DNA of 39,967 nt from CAYGUK01 sp964352985 (GCA_964352985.1 CAYGUK010000029.1:1-39967); one strand, 5' to 3'; shown: positions 1 through 7,838, counted from the first letter of the stretch. The notes: generated from the sequence alone by a model not told the origin. Numbers and translations are program-made.

Positions 1-62
1 TCGCTATTCGTGAAGGTGGTCGTACTGTTGGTGCGGGTGTGGTTGCTAAAATTATTGAATAA
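1..62 (+). CDS. tuf: Elongation factor Tu, C-terminal end (partial)
   Basis: Only the last 19 codons are present, in the frame starting at base 3, ending with TAA at 60-62. The peptide AIREGGRTVGAGVVAKIIE is the highly conserved end of domain 3 of EF-Tu, the GTPase that brings aminoacyl-tRNA to the ribosome. Its position immediately before rpsJ matches the usual str-operon order (rpsL-rpsG-fusA-tufA) preceding the S10 operon. tufA and tufB cannot be told apart from this fragment. Confidence 0.95.
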   Translation, partial: AIREGGRTVGAGVVAKIIE

Positions 63-77
63 CTGGAAAGATGATTC

Positions 78-117
78 AGGCAGAAGTTGGTTTTTTATTT
101 TCTGCCTTAGTTTTTCT
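78..117 (+). terminator. Intrinsic terminator or attenuator between tuf and rpsJ
   Basis: AGGCAGAA (78-85) is the exact reverse complement of TTCTGCCT (100-107). They form an 8-bp stem with a 14-nt T-rich loop, followed by TAGTTTTTCT. It sits 16 bases after the tuf stop and 29 bases before the rpsJ start. I see no convincing promoter between it and rpsJ, so part of the transcription may read through, making it a possible attenuator of the S10 operon. Confidence 0.6.
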
Positions 118-145
118 GTCCACAAAAATAGAGGTTTTTTAGGTA

Positions 146-472
146 ATGGACAATAAAAGTCAACGAATCAGAATACGACTAAAATCGTTTGATCATCGTT
201 TAATCGATCAATCGACTCGTGAAATTGTTGATACGGCTAAGAGAACAGGTGCTCAAATTGAGGGTCCTATTCCATTACCCACTAAAATTGAACGCGTCAC
301 TGTATTGATTTCACCTCACGTGAATAAAGATGCCCGTGATCAATATGAGATCCGTACCCATAAACGTTTAGTTGATATTGTTCGACCAACAGATAAAACA
401 GTTGATGCTTTAATGAAGCTTGATCTCGCTGCTGGTGTGAATGTTCATATTAGTGTCGACAAGGTTGAATGA
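146..472 (+). CDS. rpsJ: 30S ribosomal protein S10
   Basis: S10 is a 30S head protein and, as NusE, a partner of NusB in transcription antitermination. The 108-residue product has the family signature RIRIRLKSFDHRLID at the N-terminus and the IRTHKRLVDI segment near residue 75. It is a few residues longer than the E. coli protein (103), mostly at the N-terminus. An AGG at 141-143 and a GAGG at 131-134 precede the ATG. It is the first gene of an S10-type operon and lies 10 bases before rplC. Confidence 0.98.
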   Translation: MDNKSQRIRIRLKSFDHRLIDQSTREIVDTAKRTGAQIEGPIPLPTKIERVTVLISPHVNKDARDQYEIRTHKRLVDIVRPTDKTVDALMKLDLAAGVNVHISVDKVE

Positions 473-482
473 GGTTTAAAAA

Positions 483-1148
483 ATGACAATAGGTCTAGTG
501 GGACGTAAATGTGGAATGACTCGTGTGTTTACTGATGAAGGTATCTCCATCCCAGTAACAGTTATCGAAGTCGAACCCAATTTTATAGCCCAACTTAAAA
601 CAGATGAAAAAGATGGTTATAAAGCGATACAGGTTACAACTGGTCATCGCCGTGCTTCCAGAGTGACGAAACCTATGGCTGGACATTTTGCTAAAGCGAA
701 AGTTGAAGCTGGTCGTGGTGTTTGGGAATTTCGTGTGAATGAAAAAGAATTGAGCCAATTCGAAGAACTTCAAGTTGGTGGACAATTAACGGTTGAACAA
801 TTCGCAGAAGGCCAGCTTATTGATGTTAGAGCAACGTCTAAAGGTAAAGGTTTTGCTGGTGTAATAAAACGCCATAATTTTTCAATGCAAGATGCAACAC
901 ATGGTAACTCAGTTTCACATCGCGCACATGGTTCAACCGGTCAAAATCAAACTCCAGGACGTGTTTTCAAGGGTAAGAAAATGGCTGGTCAATTAGGTAA
1001 TAAACGTTGCACTGTCCAAAGTCAAACGATAGTCCGTGTTGACAAAGAACGTAATCTTTTACTTATTAAAGGTGTTGTTCCTGGCGCCCCTGGTGGTGAC
1101 GTTATTGTTCTTCCTGCGGTAAAAGAAAAAAGCACGGAGGGTAAATAA
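483..1148 (+). CDS. rplC: 50S ribosomal protein L3
   Basis: L3 is an early-assembling 50S protein whose long loop reaches the peptidyl transferase centre. The start MTIGLVGRKCGMTRVF is typical, and the loop region near residues 150-170 carries NQTPGRVFKGKKMAGQLG, including the glutamine that is methylated by PrmB in enterobacteria. At 221 residues it is about a dozen longer than E. coli L3, through a charged C-terminal tail. It is followed after three bases by rplD, consistent with translational coupling in the S10 operon. Confidence 0.98.
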   Translation: MTIGLVGRKCGMTRVFTDEGISIPVTVIEVEPNFIAQLKTDEKDGYKAIQVTTGHRRASRVTKPMAGHFAKAKVEAGRGVWEFRVNEKELSQFEELQVGGQLTVEQFAEGQLIDVRATSKGKGFAGVIKRHNFSMQDATHGNSVSHRAHGSTGQNQTPGRVFKGKKMAGQLGNKRCTVQSQTIVRVDKERNLLLIKGVVPGAPGGDVIVLPAVKEKSTEGK

Positions 1149-1151
1149 GCG

Positions 1152-1766
1152 ATGGGTATTAATTTATCTATAAGCGGTGGTAGTTCACAAACTTTAACAG
1201 TTTCTGAAGCTGCGTTTGGCCGTGATTTTAATGAAGCATTAATTCATCAAGTCGTAACTGCTTATCAAGCAGGCGGGAGAGCTGGCACGAAAGCACAAAA
1301 AAATCGCTCTGATGTGAGTGGTGGTGGTGCTAAACCTTGGAGACAAAAAGGAACAGGTCGTGCACGTGCTGGTTCTAGTCGTAGTCCGATTTGGCGTAGC
1401 GGTGGTGTTACATTTGCAGCAAGACCTCGTGATTTTTCACAAAAGGTTAATCGTAAAATGTATCGTGGTGCCTTACGTTCAATCATGTCTGAGTTAATTA
1501 GACAAGACAGAGTGGTCATTGTTGATGAATTTGTTATCCAACAGCCAAAAACCAAAGAACTAGTTAACAAACTTAATGAATTAAGCATTAGTGATGCATT
1601 ATTAGTTTTTGATGAAGTACCTGAAAATTTATATTTAGCTTCACGAAATCTTCATAAAATTGATGTCACTGATCTTGAAGGCATTAATCCAGTAGTTTTA
1701 ATTTCTTACGAAAAAGTCGTAATTAATGTAGCTGCAATGAAAAAACTAGAGGAGATACTAGGATGA
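1152..1766 (+). CDS. rplD: 50S ribosomal protein L4
   Basis: L4 lines the peptide exit tunnel and in E. coli also represses its own S10 operon. The 204-residue product shows the tunnel-loop signature KPWRQKGTGRARAGSSRSP (about residues 62-80) and the following W-R-S-G-G-V segment. Its stop codon overlaps the rplW start by four bases (ATGA), which indicates coupled translation. I did not find an obvious counterpart of the E. coli S10 leader, so autoregulation by L4 is not demonstrated here. Confidence 0.98.
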   Translation: MGINLSISGGSSQTLTVSEAAFGRDFNEALIHQVVTAYQAGGRAGTKAQKNRSDVSGGGAKPWRQKGTGRARAGSSRSPIWRSGGVTFAARPRDFSQKVNRKMYRGALRSIMSELIRQDRVVIVDEFVIQQPKTKELVNKLNELSISDALLVFDEVPENLYLASRNLHKIDVTDLEGINPVVLISYEKVVINVAAMKKLEEILG

Positions 1767-2059
1767 ATGAAGAACATTTAATGAATATCATTCTTTCTCC
1801 TGTTATATCTGAGAAAAGTACAATAATTGCCGATATGAACCGTCAATTTGTATTTAAAGTTAGAAAAGATGCCACTAAGCCTGCGATTAAACGCGCAATC
1901 GAAAAATTATTTGATGTGGAAGTGTCATCAGTTCAGGTATCAAATGTAAAAAGCAAATTAAAACGTCACGGTCGAACACTAGGACGTCGTAAAGGTTGGA
2001 AAAAAGCATTTGTATGTTTGAAAGAAGGGTTTGATATTAATTTCGCTGACGCGAAATAA
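1763..2059 (+). CDS. rplW: 50S ribosomal protein L23
   Basis: L23 sits at the tunnel exit and is the docking site for trigger factor and the signal recognition particle. The 98-residue product carries the SPVISEKST start and the RRKGWKKAFV stretch near the C-terminus. I kept the ATG that overlaps the rplD stop because it gives the normal length. An in-frame ATG six codons later is possible but would shorten the conserved N-terminus. It lies in the middle of the S10 operon between rplD and rplB. Confidence 0.97.
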   Translation: MNEEHLMNIILSPVISEKSTIIADMNRQFVFKVRKDATKPAIKRAIEKLFDVEVSSVQVSNVKSKLKRHGRTLGRRKGWKKAFVCLKEGFDINFADAK

Positions 2060-2075
2060 GTAAAAGGGTAATAAA

Positions 2076-2906
2076 ATGCCAGTAGTAAAACGTAAACCAA
2101 CATCACCAGGGCGACGCTTCGTCGTATCAGTGGTACACCCTGATTTACACAAAGGACGACCACATAAAAGTTTGCTCAAAAAGAAAAAGCGTACTAGTGG
2201 TCGTAATCATAAAGGGCAAGTAACTGTTAGACATCGTGGTGGTGGGCATAAAAAACATTATCGTATGATAGATTTCAAGCGGAATAAAGATGGTATTCCG
2301 GCTAAAGTTGAGCGTTTGGAATATGATCCTAACAGAACAGCTAATATTGCGTTAGTGCTATATGCCGATGGTGAGAGACGTTATATTATCGCACCAAAAA
2401 ATATCAGTGTTGGTGATACCATTATTTCTGGGAATGAAGCATCAATAAAGCCAGGCAATTGCTTGCCCATTAGTAATATTCCAGTTGGATCTGTTATTCA
2501 CTGTGTCGAATTAAAACCGGGTAAAGGTGCTCAGTTAGCAAGAAGTGCTGGGACTTATGTTCAATTAGTTGCGCGTGAAGGTACTTATGCAACGTTACGG
2601 TTGCGTTCTGGTGAAATGAGAAAAGTGTTGACTGAATGTCGTGCGACGATTGGTGAAGTGTGTAATTCAGAACATAACCTAAGATCATTAGGTAAAGCCG
2701 GTGCTGTCCGTTGGCGTGGTCGTCGTCCAACAGTACGTGGTGTTGCCATGAACCCGGTTGATCATCCTCATGGTGGTGGTGAAGGTAGAACTTCAGGTGG
2801 ACGTCATCCTGTTTCACCTTGGGGTCAACCAACAAAAGGTTATAAGACTAGACGAAATAAACGTACTAACAAAATGATAGTACGTAAACGTGGTGATAAA
2901 CGTTAA
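2076..2906 (+). CDS. rplB: 50S ribosomal protein L2
   Basis: L2 is a universally conserved 23S rRNA-binding protein needed for subunit association and peptidyl transferase function. The product has 276 residues (273 in E. coli). It contains the KPTSPGRR N-terminus, the GGGHKKHYRMIDF motif near residue 55, and the C-terminal MNPVDHPHGGGEGR segment with the critical histidine near residue 230. A GTAA-rich gap of 16 bases separates it from rplW, and rpsS follows after 17 bases. Confidence 0.98.
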   Translation: MPVVKRKPTSPGRRFVVSVVHPDLHKGRPHKSLLKKKKRTSGRNHKGQVTVRHRGGGHKKHYRMIDFKRNKDGIPAKVERLEYDPNRTANIALVLYADGERRYIIAPKNISVGDTIISGNEASIKPGNCLPISNIPVGSVIHCVELKPGKGAQLARSAGTYVQLVAREGTYATLRLRSGEMRKVLTECRATIGEVCNSEHNLRSLGKAGAVRWRGRRPTVRGVAMNPVDHPHGGGEGRTSGGRHPVSPWGQPTKGYKTRRNKRTNKMIVRKRGDKR

Positions 2907-2923
2907 GAAAAGAGGAAAGAGCT

Positions 2924-3196
2924 GTGCCAAGATCAGTTAAAAAAGGGCCATTTATCGATCATCACCTTTTAAAAAAGGTAGAGGATGCTGTTGCGACTAA
3001 TAGCAAAAAGCCAATTAAGACTTGGTCTCGTCGTTCGATGATTATTCCGAATATGGTAGGCATTACCATTGCTGTTCATAATGGTCGTACCTTTGTTCCC
3101 ATTTTCATTACTGAAAATATGGTTGGACATAAACTTGGTGAATTTGCATTGACAAGAACATTCAAAGGTCACTCCGGTGATCGGAAATCGAAATAA
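2924..3196 (+). CDS. rpsS: 30S ribosomal protein S19
   Basis: S19 forms a complex with S13 in the 30S head near the A-site tRNA. The 90-residue product begins with the characteristic PRSVKKGPFIDHHLLKK and ends with the GHKLGEFALTRTFKGH block. Translation starts at a GTG preceded by AGAGGAAAG at 2911-2919, a strong ribosome-binding site. It sits between rplB and rplV as in other proteobacterial S10 operons. Confidence 0.98.
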   Translation: MPRSVKKGPFIDHHLLKKVEDAVATNSKKPIKTWSRRSMIIPNMVGITIAVHNGRTFVPIFITENMVGHKLGEFALTRTFKGHSGDRKSK

Positions 3197-3207
3197 GAGG
3201 AAAGAGT

Positions 3208-3552
3208 ATGGAAGTTCAGGCAATTTATAAGTATGCCAAAATGTCTGCTCAAAAAGTACGTTTGGTTGCGGATCAGATTCGTAACAAGCCAGTAGATGAA
3301 GCACTCGATATTTTACGTTTTAGTCGCAAACGTGCGGCAAGATTTATCAAGAAAACATTAGACTCAGCAATTGCAAATGCTGAAAACAATGAGGGTGCTG
3401 ATGTCGATGAGTTGCGTGTATCAACAATCTATGTTGATGAAGGTCCAACGTTGAAAAGGTGGCGTGCTAGAGCAAAAGGTCGTGGTGCTCGTATATTGAA
3501 ACGTACGTCGCATATAACAGTAAAAGTATCCGATAGTGAGGCGAGGTCATAA
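3208..3552 (+). CDS. rplV: 50S ribosomal protein L22
   Basis: L22 lines the exit tunnel next to L4; its beta-hairpin forms the tunnel constriction. The 114-residue product shows the AKMSAQKVRLVADQIR N-terminal motif and the hairpin region YVDEGPTLKRWRARAKGRG near residues 74-92. An AGAGGAAAGAG ribosome-binding site precedes the ATG. The TAA stop shares one base with the rpsC start (TAATG), so the two genes are translationally coupled. Confidence 0.98.
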   Translation: MEVQAIYKYAKMSAQKVRLVADQIRNKPVDEALDILRFSRKRAARFIKKTLDSAIANAENNEGADVDELRVSTIYVDEGPTLKRWRARAKGRGARILKRTSHITVKVSDSEARS

Positions 3553-4241
3553 TGGGTCAAAAAGTTCATCCAACCGGTATTCGTTTAGGGATTGTTAAAG
3601 ATTGGACATCAAAATGGTATGTCGATCACAATAGCTTTGCCGATACACTTTATGCGGATTTAAAAGTACGCGAATTTCTTGAAAAGAAATTATCTAATGC
3701 TGCTGTTAGTCGTATTCAAATTGAAAGGCCAGCAAATAACGCAGTCATCACAATTTTTACGGCGCGTCCTGGTGTTATTATTGGTAAAAGTGGTCGTGAT
3801 GTTGAATCATTAAAAGAACAATCAAGCAAAATATTAGCATTACCCACAAATATGATTCATATCAATATTCAAGAAATCCGCAAGCCTGAACTTGATGCTA
3901 AATTAGTTGCTGCAAGTATTGCTCAACAATTAGAACGCCGAGTTATGTTCCGTCGTGCGATGAAACGTGCTGTTACAAATGCAATGCGTTTAGGTGCTGA
4001 AGGAATCAAAGTTCGTGTTGGTGGTCGTTTGGGTGGTGCTGAAATTGCACGTAACGAATGGTACCGTGAAGGTCGTGTTCCACTCCATACTTTCCGTGCG
4101 GATATTGATTATGGTACTGCTGAAGCGAGTACTACTTATGGGATTATTGGTGTGAAAGTTTGGATCTTCAAAGGCGAAGTATTCGGTAGAGAAGACAAAA
4201 CTGAAAAAGCTGAAGCAGAAGGTTCAGCATCAACTAGTTAA
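3552..4241 (+). CDS. rpsC: 30S ribosomal protein S3
   Basis: S3 lies at the mRNA entry tunnel and contributes to ribosomal helicase activity. The 229-residue product has the MGQKVHPTGIRLGI start, a type-II KH domain with PGVIIGKSGRDVESL near residues 74-88, and the C-terminal GVKVWIFKGEVF segment. The tail after about residue 212 is acidic and low complexity (ending EAEGSAST). It overlaps the rplV stop by one base and is followed 22 bases later by rplP. Confidence 0.98.
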   Translation: MGQKVHPTGIRLGIVKDWTSKWYVDHNSFADTLYADLKVREFLEKKLSNAAVSRIQIERPANNAVITIFTARPGVIIGKSGRDVESLKEQSSKILALPTNMIHINIQEIRKPELDAKLVAASIAQQLERRVMFRRAMKRAVTNAMRLGAEGIKVRVGGRLGGAEIARNEWYREGRVPLHTFRADIDYGTAEASTTYGIIGVKVWIFKGEVFGREDKTEKAEAEGSASTS

Positions 4242-4263
4242 ATGAAGTAATGAGGCAATCACA

Positions 4264-4677
4264 ATGTTGCAACCAAAACGGACAAAATTTCGTAAACAAC
4301 AAAAAGGCCGCAACCGAGGCTTAGCGACTCGAGGTAATCGTGTTAGCTTTGGTGATTTCGGTTTAAAGGCAACGGGTCGTGGTCGTATAACTGCTCGTCA
4401 AATCGAAGCTGCGCGTCGTGCGATTACACGTCATATAAAACGTGGTGGTAAAATATGGATTAGAATATTTCCTGATAAACCAATTACCAAAAAACCTTTA
4501 GAAGTTCGTCAAGGTAAAGGTAAGGGTAGTGTTGAATATTGGGTTGCTTTGATTCAACCAGGTCGTATGTTATTTGAAATCGAAGGTGTACCTCGTGAGA
4601 TTGCAGAACGCGCATTTCAGTTAGCGAGTGCAAAATTACCCATAGATACCACATTTGAAGAAAGAACGGTGATGTGA
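4264..4677 (+). CDS. rplP: 50S ribosomal protein L16
   Basis: L16 helps position A-site tRNA near the peptidyl transferase centre. The 137-residue product begins MLQPKRTKFRKQQKGRNRG and carries GKIWIRIFPDKP and the RMLFEIEGVPREIAERAF block, all classic L16. The arginine hydroxylated by RoxA in E. coli lies in the KPLEVRQGKGKG loop, although no RoxA gene is visible here. The TGA stop overlaps the rpmC ATG by one base (TGATG). Confidence 0.98.
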   Translation: MLQPKRTKFRKQQKGRNRGLATRGNRVSFGDFGLKATGRGRITARQIEAARRAITRHIKRGGKIWIRIFPDKPITKKPLEVRQGKGKGSVEYWVALIQPGRMLFEIEGVPREIAERAFQLASAKLPIDTTFEERTVM

Positions 4678-4883
4678 TGAAGACGAAAGAATTACGACAA
4701 ATGAACGTTGATGACTTAAATAAAGAAATATTAGCTATGACTCGCGAATTATTTAATTTAAGAATTCGTCAAGGTGGTGGTCAACTCTCAAAAACACATA
4801 TGTTGACTAAAGTACGACGTGATATAGCACGAGTAAAAACCATTTTGAATGAGAAACAAACAGTAGGTGAAAAAGCATCATGA
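4677..4883 (+). CDS. rpmC: 50S ribosomal protein L29
   Basis: L29 is a small two-helix protein at the tunnel exit next to L23. I chose the ATG at 4677, which shares its A with the rplP TGA stop and yields MKTKELRQMNVDDLNKEIL, the normal family start (68 residues). A GTG one codon upstream gives a spurious double methionine. The KTHMLTKVRRDIARVKTIL segment is the conserved second helix. Its stop overlaps the rpsQ start (ATGA). Confidence 0.97.
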   Translation: MKTKELRQMNVDDLNKEILAMTRELFNLRIRQGGGQLSKTHMLTKVRRDIARVKTILNEKQTVGEKAS

Positions 4884-5158
4884 GTGAGGTGAAAGCAGAA
4901 AGTCGTTCATTAGTGGGCACAGTCGTTAGCGCTGCAATGGACAAAACCATTACAGTTGCAGTAACACGTAAAGTGAAACACAAAAAATACGGCAAATATA
5001 TCAAGCGCACAACTAAACTTCATGCGCATGATGAAAATAATGAATGTAAGTCAGGCGATATTGTAAAGATTTGTGAAACAAGACCAATTTCTAAAACTAA
5101 GTCATGGAAATTAGTCGAAGTGGTGGAAGCTGTAGAGTTTGTGGAAGCCGCAAAATAA
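4880..5158 (+). CDS. rpsQ: 30S ribosomal protein S17
   Basis: S17 is a primary 16S rRNA-binding protein of OB fold. The 92-residue product includes VGTVVSAAMDKTITVAVTR, the KYGKYIKRTTKLHAHDE core, and CETRPISKTKSWKLVEV, all expected of the family. The ATG overlaps the rpmC stop by four bases. It is the last gene of the S10 operon; the 118-base gap downstream holds the spc promoter. Confidence 0.97.
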   Translation: MSEVKAESRSLVGTVVSAAMDKTITVAVTRKVKHKKYGKYIKRTTKLHAHDENNECKSGDIVKICETRPISKTKSWKLVEVVEAVEFVEAAK

Positions 5159-5191
5159 AGGTTAAATGTGAGATAAATTGTTAATAGTTCA

Positions 5192-5220
5192 AGGACAATT
5201 AACAAAAAAAATGTTATACT
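5192..5220 (+). promoter_or_regulatory. Promoter of the spc operon
   Basis: A -35-like AGGACA (5192-5197) is followed after a 17-base spacer by TATACT (5215-5220), four of six and five of six matches to the sigma-70 consensus. It lies 57 bases before rplN in the 118-base gap after rpsQ, where the E. coli spc promoter also lies. It implies that rplN to rpmJ can be transcribed independently of the S10 promoter. Confidence 0.65.
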
Positions 5221-5226
5221 CTTGCC

Positions 5227-5262
5227 CCTTTGTACGAATGTTTCATGTACAAGTGGCAAAGG
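5227..5262 (+). promoter_or_regulatory. Leader hairpins upstream of rplN
   Basis: Two mutually exclusive pairings are visible in the spc leader. TTGTAC (5230-5235) pairs with GTACAA (5247-5252), and CCTTTG (5227-5232) pairs with CAAAGG (5257-5262). They share bases 5230-5232, so the leader could switch between forms. This may be a regulatory leader for the operon, but no ligand or protein is implied by the sequence. Confidence 0.4.
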
Positions 5263-5276
5263 TTTGGAGATAAACA

Positions 5277-5645
5277 ATGATTCAAACAGAAACACTCTTA
5301 GATGTAGCAGATAATAGCGGCGCTAGACGGGTGATGTGTATTAAAGTTTTAGGTGGTTCGCATCGTCGTTACGCTGGTATCGGCGACATAATAAAAGTGA
5401 GTGTGAAAGAAGCAATCCCACGTGGCAGGGTAAAAAAAGGTGATGTGCTAAAAGCGGTTGTTGTGAGAACAAAACGTGGTGTGAGACGTCCTGATGGATC
5501 AGTTATCCGTTTTGATAGTAACGCTGTGGTTCTTTTAAACCAACAAGATCAACCCATTGGTACTCGTATCTTTGGGCCAGTAACGCGTGAGCTTCGAAAT
5601 GAAATGTTTATGCGAATAATTTCTTTGGCACCTGAAGTGTTATAA
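5277..5645 (+). CDS. rplN: 50S ribosomal protein L14
   Basis: L14 sits at the subunit interface (bridges B5 and B8) and binds the silencing factor RsfS. The 122-residue product starts MIQTETLLDVADNSGAR and contains VKEAIPRGRVKKGDV and GTRIFGPVTRELR, the hallmark blocks. A GGAG at 5266-5269 precedes the ATG. It is the first gene of the spc operon. Confidence 0.98.
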   Translation: MIQTETLLDVADNSGARRVMCIKVLGGSHRRYAGIGDIIKVSVKEAIPRGRVKKGDVLKAVVVRTKRGVRRPDGSVIRFDSNAVVLLNQQDQPIGTRIFGPVTRELRNEMFMRIISLAPEVL

Positions 5646-5660
5646 AGGTAGAAACAAGAG

Positions 5661-5978
5661 ATGAATAGGATTAAAACAGGCGATGAAGTGATAGTGATTG
5701 CGGGTAAAGATAAAGGCCGCCGTGGTCGTGTATTGCGTTTCGCAAAAAATAATCGAGTTTTGGTAGAAGGTATTAACATTGTTCGTAAACATGTTAAGCC
5801 TAATCCCAATATTAATGAACAAGGTGGTATTCGTGATCGTGAAGCACCTTTGCATATTTCCAATGTGGCTATATTTAACAGTGCTACTGAAAAAGCAGAT
5901 CGTGTTGGATTTAGAACACTTGAAGATGGCAAAAAAGTTCGTTACTTCAAAAGTAACGATGAAGTTATTGACGTGTAG
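5661..5978 (+). CDS. rplX: 50S ribosomal protein L24
   Basis: L24 initiates 50S assembly and lies near the tunnel exit. The 105-residue product contains the KOW motif region KTGDEVIVIAGKDKGRRGRV (residues 5-24) followed by VEGINIVRKHVKP, as in bacterial L24. It sits 15 bases after rplN and 9 bases before rplE in the normal spc order. Confidence 0.97.
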   Translation: MNRIKTGDEVIVIAGKDKGRRGRVLRFAKNNRVLVEGINIVRKHVKPNPNINEQGGIRDREAPLHISNVAIFNSATEKADRVGFRTLEDGKKVRYFKSNDEVIDV

Positions 5979-5987
5979 GGTTATAAG

Positions 5988-6548
5988 ATGGCTAGATTAC
6001 ATGAAGTTTATAACAGCACAATAGTAGAAAAGTTAAAAAAACATTTTGACTATTCAACTGTTATGCAAGTACCCAGAATTACTAAAATCACATTAAATAT
6101 GGGGTTAGGTGATGCTGTGGGTGATAAAAAAATTATTAAAGCTGCAGTTGACGATATGACAAAAATTGCAGGTCAAAAACCCATCGTCACGATGGCTCGC
6201 AAATCTATTGCTGGATTTAAAATTGGTGATGGGTGGCCAATTGGTGGTATAGTAACTCTCCGTCGTGTTAGAATGTATGAATTTTTAGATCGACTCATTA
6301 CCATTGCGATTCCACGGATTCGAGATTTTCGTGGATTTAGTAAAAAAGCATTTGATGGTCGTGGCAATTTTAGTGTTGGAATTCACGAACAAATTGTTTT
6401 TCCTGAAATTGATTACGACAAAATCGATAAGCTGAGAGGTTTAGATATTACTATCACCACTACAGCTAAAACAAATGAAGAAGGCTTTGCTTTATTATCA
6501 GCATTTAACTTCCCCTTTAAAGAAAAAGTGGAGACAATTAATGGCTAA
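5988..6548 (+). CDS. rplE: 50S ribosomal protein L5
   Basis: L5 binds 5S rRNA and contacts P-site tRNA. The 186-residue product shows NVMQVPRI-like VMQVPRITKITLNMGLGDA near residue 25, GQKPIVTMARKSIAGFKI, and the GRGNFSVGIHEQIVFPEID segment. It is slightly longer than E. coli L5 (179). Its stop codon overlaps the rpsN start by eight bases, so L5 and S14 are probably translationally coupled. Confidence 0.98.
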   Translation: MARLHEVYNSTIVEKLKKHFDYSTVMQVPRITKITLNMGLGDAVGDKKIIKAAVDDMTKIAGQKPIVTMARKSIAGFKIGDGWPIGGIVTLRRVRMYEFLDRLITIAIPRIRDFRGFSKKAFDGRGNFSVGIHEQIVFPEIDYDKIDKLRGLDITITTTAKTNEEGFALLSAFNFPFKEKVETING

Positions 6549-6864
6549 GAAATCTGTCCTCGCACGCGAAGACCATCGTAGAAAATGTGTAAAAAGTAGC
6601 GCTAAACGTGTTGCGAAAGTTAAAAAAGAAATTAAAGTCGCCTTAAAGAAAGCGATGGATGGCATTGATGAGGGTGAAGTATTTTCAGCAATGCAACAGT
6701 TAAACAAGCTACCTCGCGATACGTCAAAAGCAAGATTAAACAAGCGCTGCAGACTATGTGGTCGTCCGCGCAGTATTTATCGTAAATTTGGTCTTTGCCG
6801 TATTTGTTTAAGAAAAGCGGCAATGCGTGGTGATATCCCTGGCCTTGTAAAGGCGAGTTGGTAA
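6541..6864 (+). CDS. rpsN: 30S ribosomal protein S14, long form with zinc knuckle
   Basis: S14 is a late-assembling protein of the 30S head. I chose the ATG at 6541, giving MAKKSVLAREDHRRK and 107 residues; an upstream in-frame start at 6475 would lie inside rplE. The C-terminal AAMRGDIPGLVKASW is diagnostic. Unlike E. coli S14 (101 residues, no such cysteines), it has C70-x2-C73 and C86-x2-C89 with 12 residues between, the spacing of the zinc-binding short S14 of Bacillus. It therefore combines the long length with a zinc knuckle. Confidence 0.97.
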   Translation: MAKKSVLAREDHRRKCVKSSAKRVAKVKKEIKVALKKAMDGIDEGEVFSAMQQLNKLPRDTSKARLNKRCRLCGRPRSIYRKFGLCRICLRKAAMRGDIPGLVKASW

Positions 6865-6894
6865 ATTATATAAGTTTTTAGGAGTTTTTATTAC

Positions 6895-7290
6895 ATGAGT
6901 ATGCAAGACCCGATAGCTGACATGTTAACGCGGATCCGCAATGCCCAACAGGCAAGAATGAAAGATGTGACCATGCCATGCTCCAAGCAAAAAGTAGCTA
7001 TCGCTAAGGTGCTACAAAATGAAGGTTATATTCAGTCCTATGATGTTGCTGAAAATGAAGGTAAACCGACATTAACTTGTGTTTTAAAATATTTTCAAGG
7101 CAAATCTGTTATTGAAAAAATTAAACGTGTGTCACGTCCTGGATTACGAATTTATAAAAGTAAATCTGAGATGCCTGTTATCCTTAATGGTTTAGGTATC
7201 GTCATCGTATCAACATCAAAAGGCGTAATGACAGGTCGAGCTGCCCGCGCACAAGGTGTTGGTGGTGAACTACTCTGTATCGTAGAATGA
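6895..7290 (+). CDS. rpsH: 30S ribosomal protein S8
   Basis: S8 binds the central domain of 16S rRNA and in E. coli represses the spc operon by binding its mRNA. The 131-residue product starts MSMQDPIADMLTRIRNAQ, nearly identical to E. coli, and ends with VMTGRAARAQGVGGELLC. A TTTTTAGGAG ribosome-binding site precedes the ATG. The 30-base gap from rpsN contains no promoter that I can recognise. Confidence 0.98.
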   Translation: MSMQDPIADMLTRIRNAQQARMKDVTMPCSKQKVAIAKVLQNEGYIQSYDVAENEGKPTLTCVLKYFQGKSVIEKIKRVSRPGLRIYKSKSEMPVILNGLGIVIVSTSKGVMTGRAARAQGVGGELLCIVE

Positions 7291-7301
7291 GGTAAATTAA
7301 A

Positions 7302-7838
7302 GTGGGATCTCGTGTTGCAAATAATCCAATCGAATTACCTAGCGGCGTTGAATTTAGTCTCAATGCTAGTCAAGTTTCTGTTAAAGGATCTAAAGGTAAT
7401 TTAAATCATGAATTACATCAGCTTGTTTCATTAAAGCAAGAAGATAAAATTATTACTGTGGTTGCTGTTAATGAATCACAAGAAGCAAATGCATTAGCAG
7501 GAACAACACGCGCTATTGTCAACAATATGGTTGTTGGTGTTAGCCAAGGTTTTGAAAAAAAATTATTACTCGTTGGTGTGGGATATCGAGCACAAGCACA
7601 AGGAAAGGTCCTTAATTTGGCGCTAGGTTTTTCTCACCCTGTTAATTTTGCAGTGCCTGATGGTGTAACAATTGAAACACCTAGCCAAACAGAAATTATT
7701 GTTAAAGGTGCTGATAAACAATTAGTAGGTCAAGTGGCAGCTAATATTCGTGCAATACGTCCTCCTGAACCTTATAAAGGTAAAGGCGTTCGTTATGCTA
7801 ACGAACAAATTGTCATGAAGGAAACCAAGAAAAAATAG
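7302..7838 (+). CDS. rplF: 50S ribosomal protein L6
   Basis: L6 lies near the factor-binding centre and the sarcin-ricin loop. The 178-residue product starts at a GTG (SRVANNPIELPSGV region) and has the C-terminal RPPEPYKGKGVRYANEQI signature that identifies L6. Two related alpha/beta modules are expected, and the GVGYRAQAQGK stretch near residue 91 begins the second. It sits between rpsH and rplR as usual. Confidence 0.98.
   Translation: MGSRVANNPIELPSGVEFSLNASQVSVKGSKGNLNHELHQLVSLKQEDKIITVVAVNESQEANALAGTTRAIVNNMVVGVSQGFEKKLLLVGVGYRAQAQGKVLNLALGFSHPVNFAVPDGVTIETPSQTEIIVKGADKQLVGQVAANIRAIRPPEPYKGKGVRYANEQIVMKETKKK

Noticed and set aside
495..785. Minus-strand frame inside rplC, and similar frames opposite other ribosomal genes
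   Set aside because: They lie fully inside well-identified genes, lack ribosome-binding sites and show no family resemblance.
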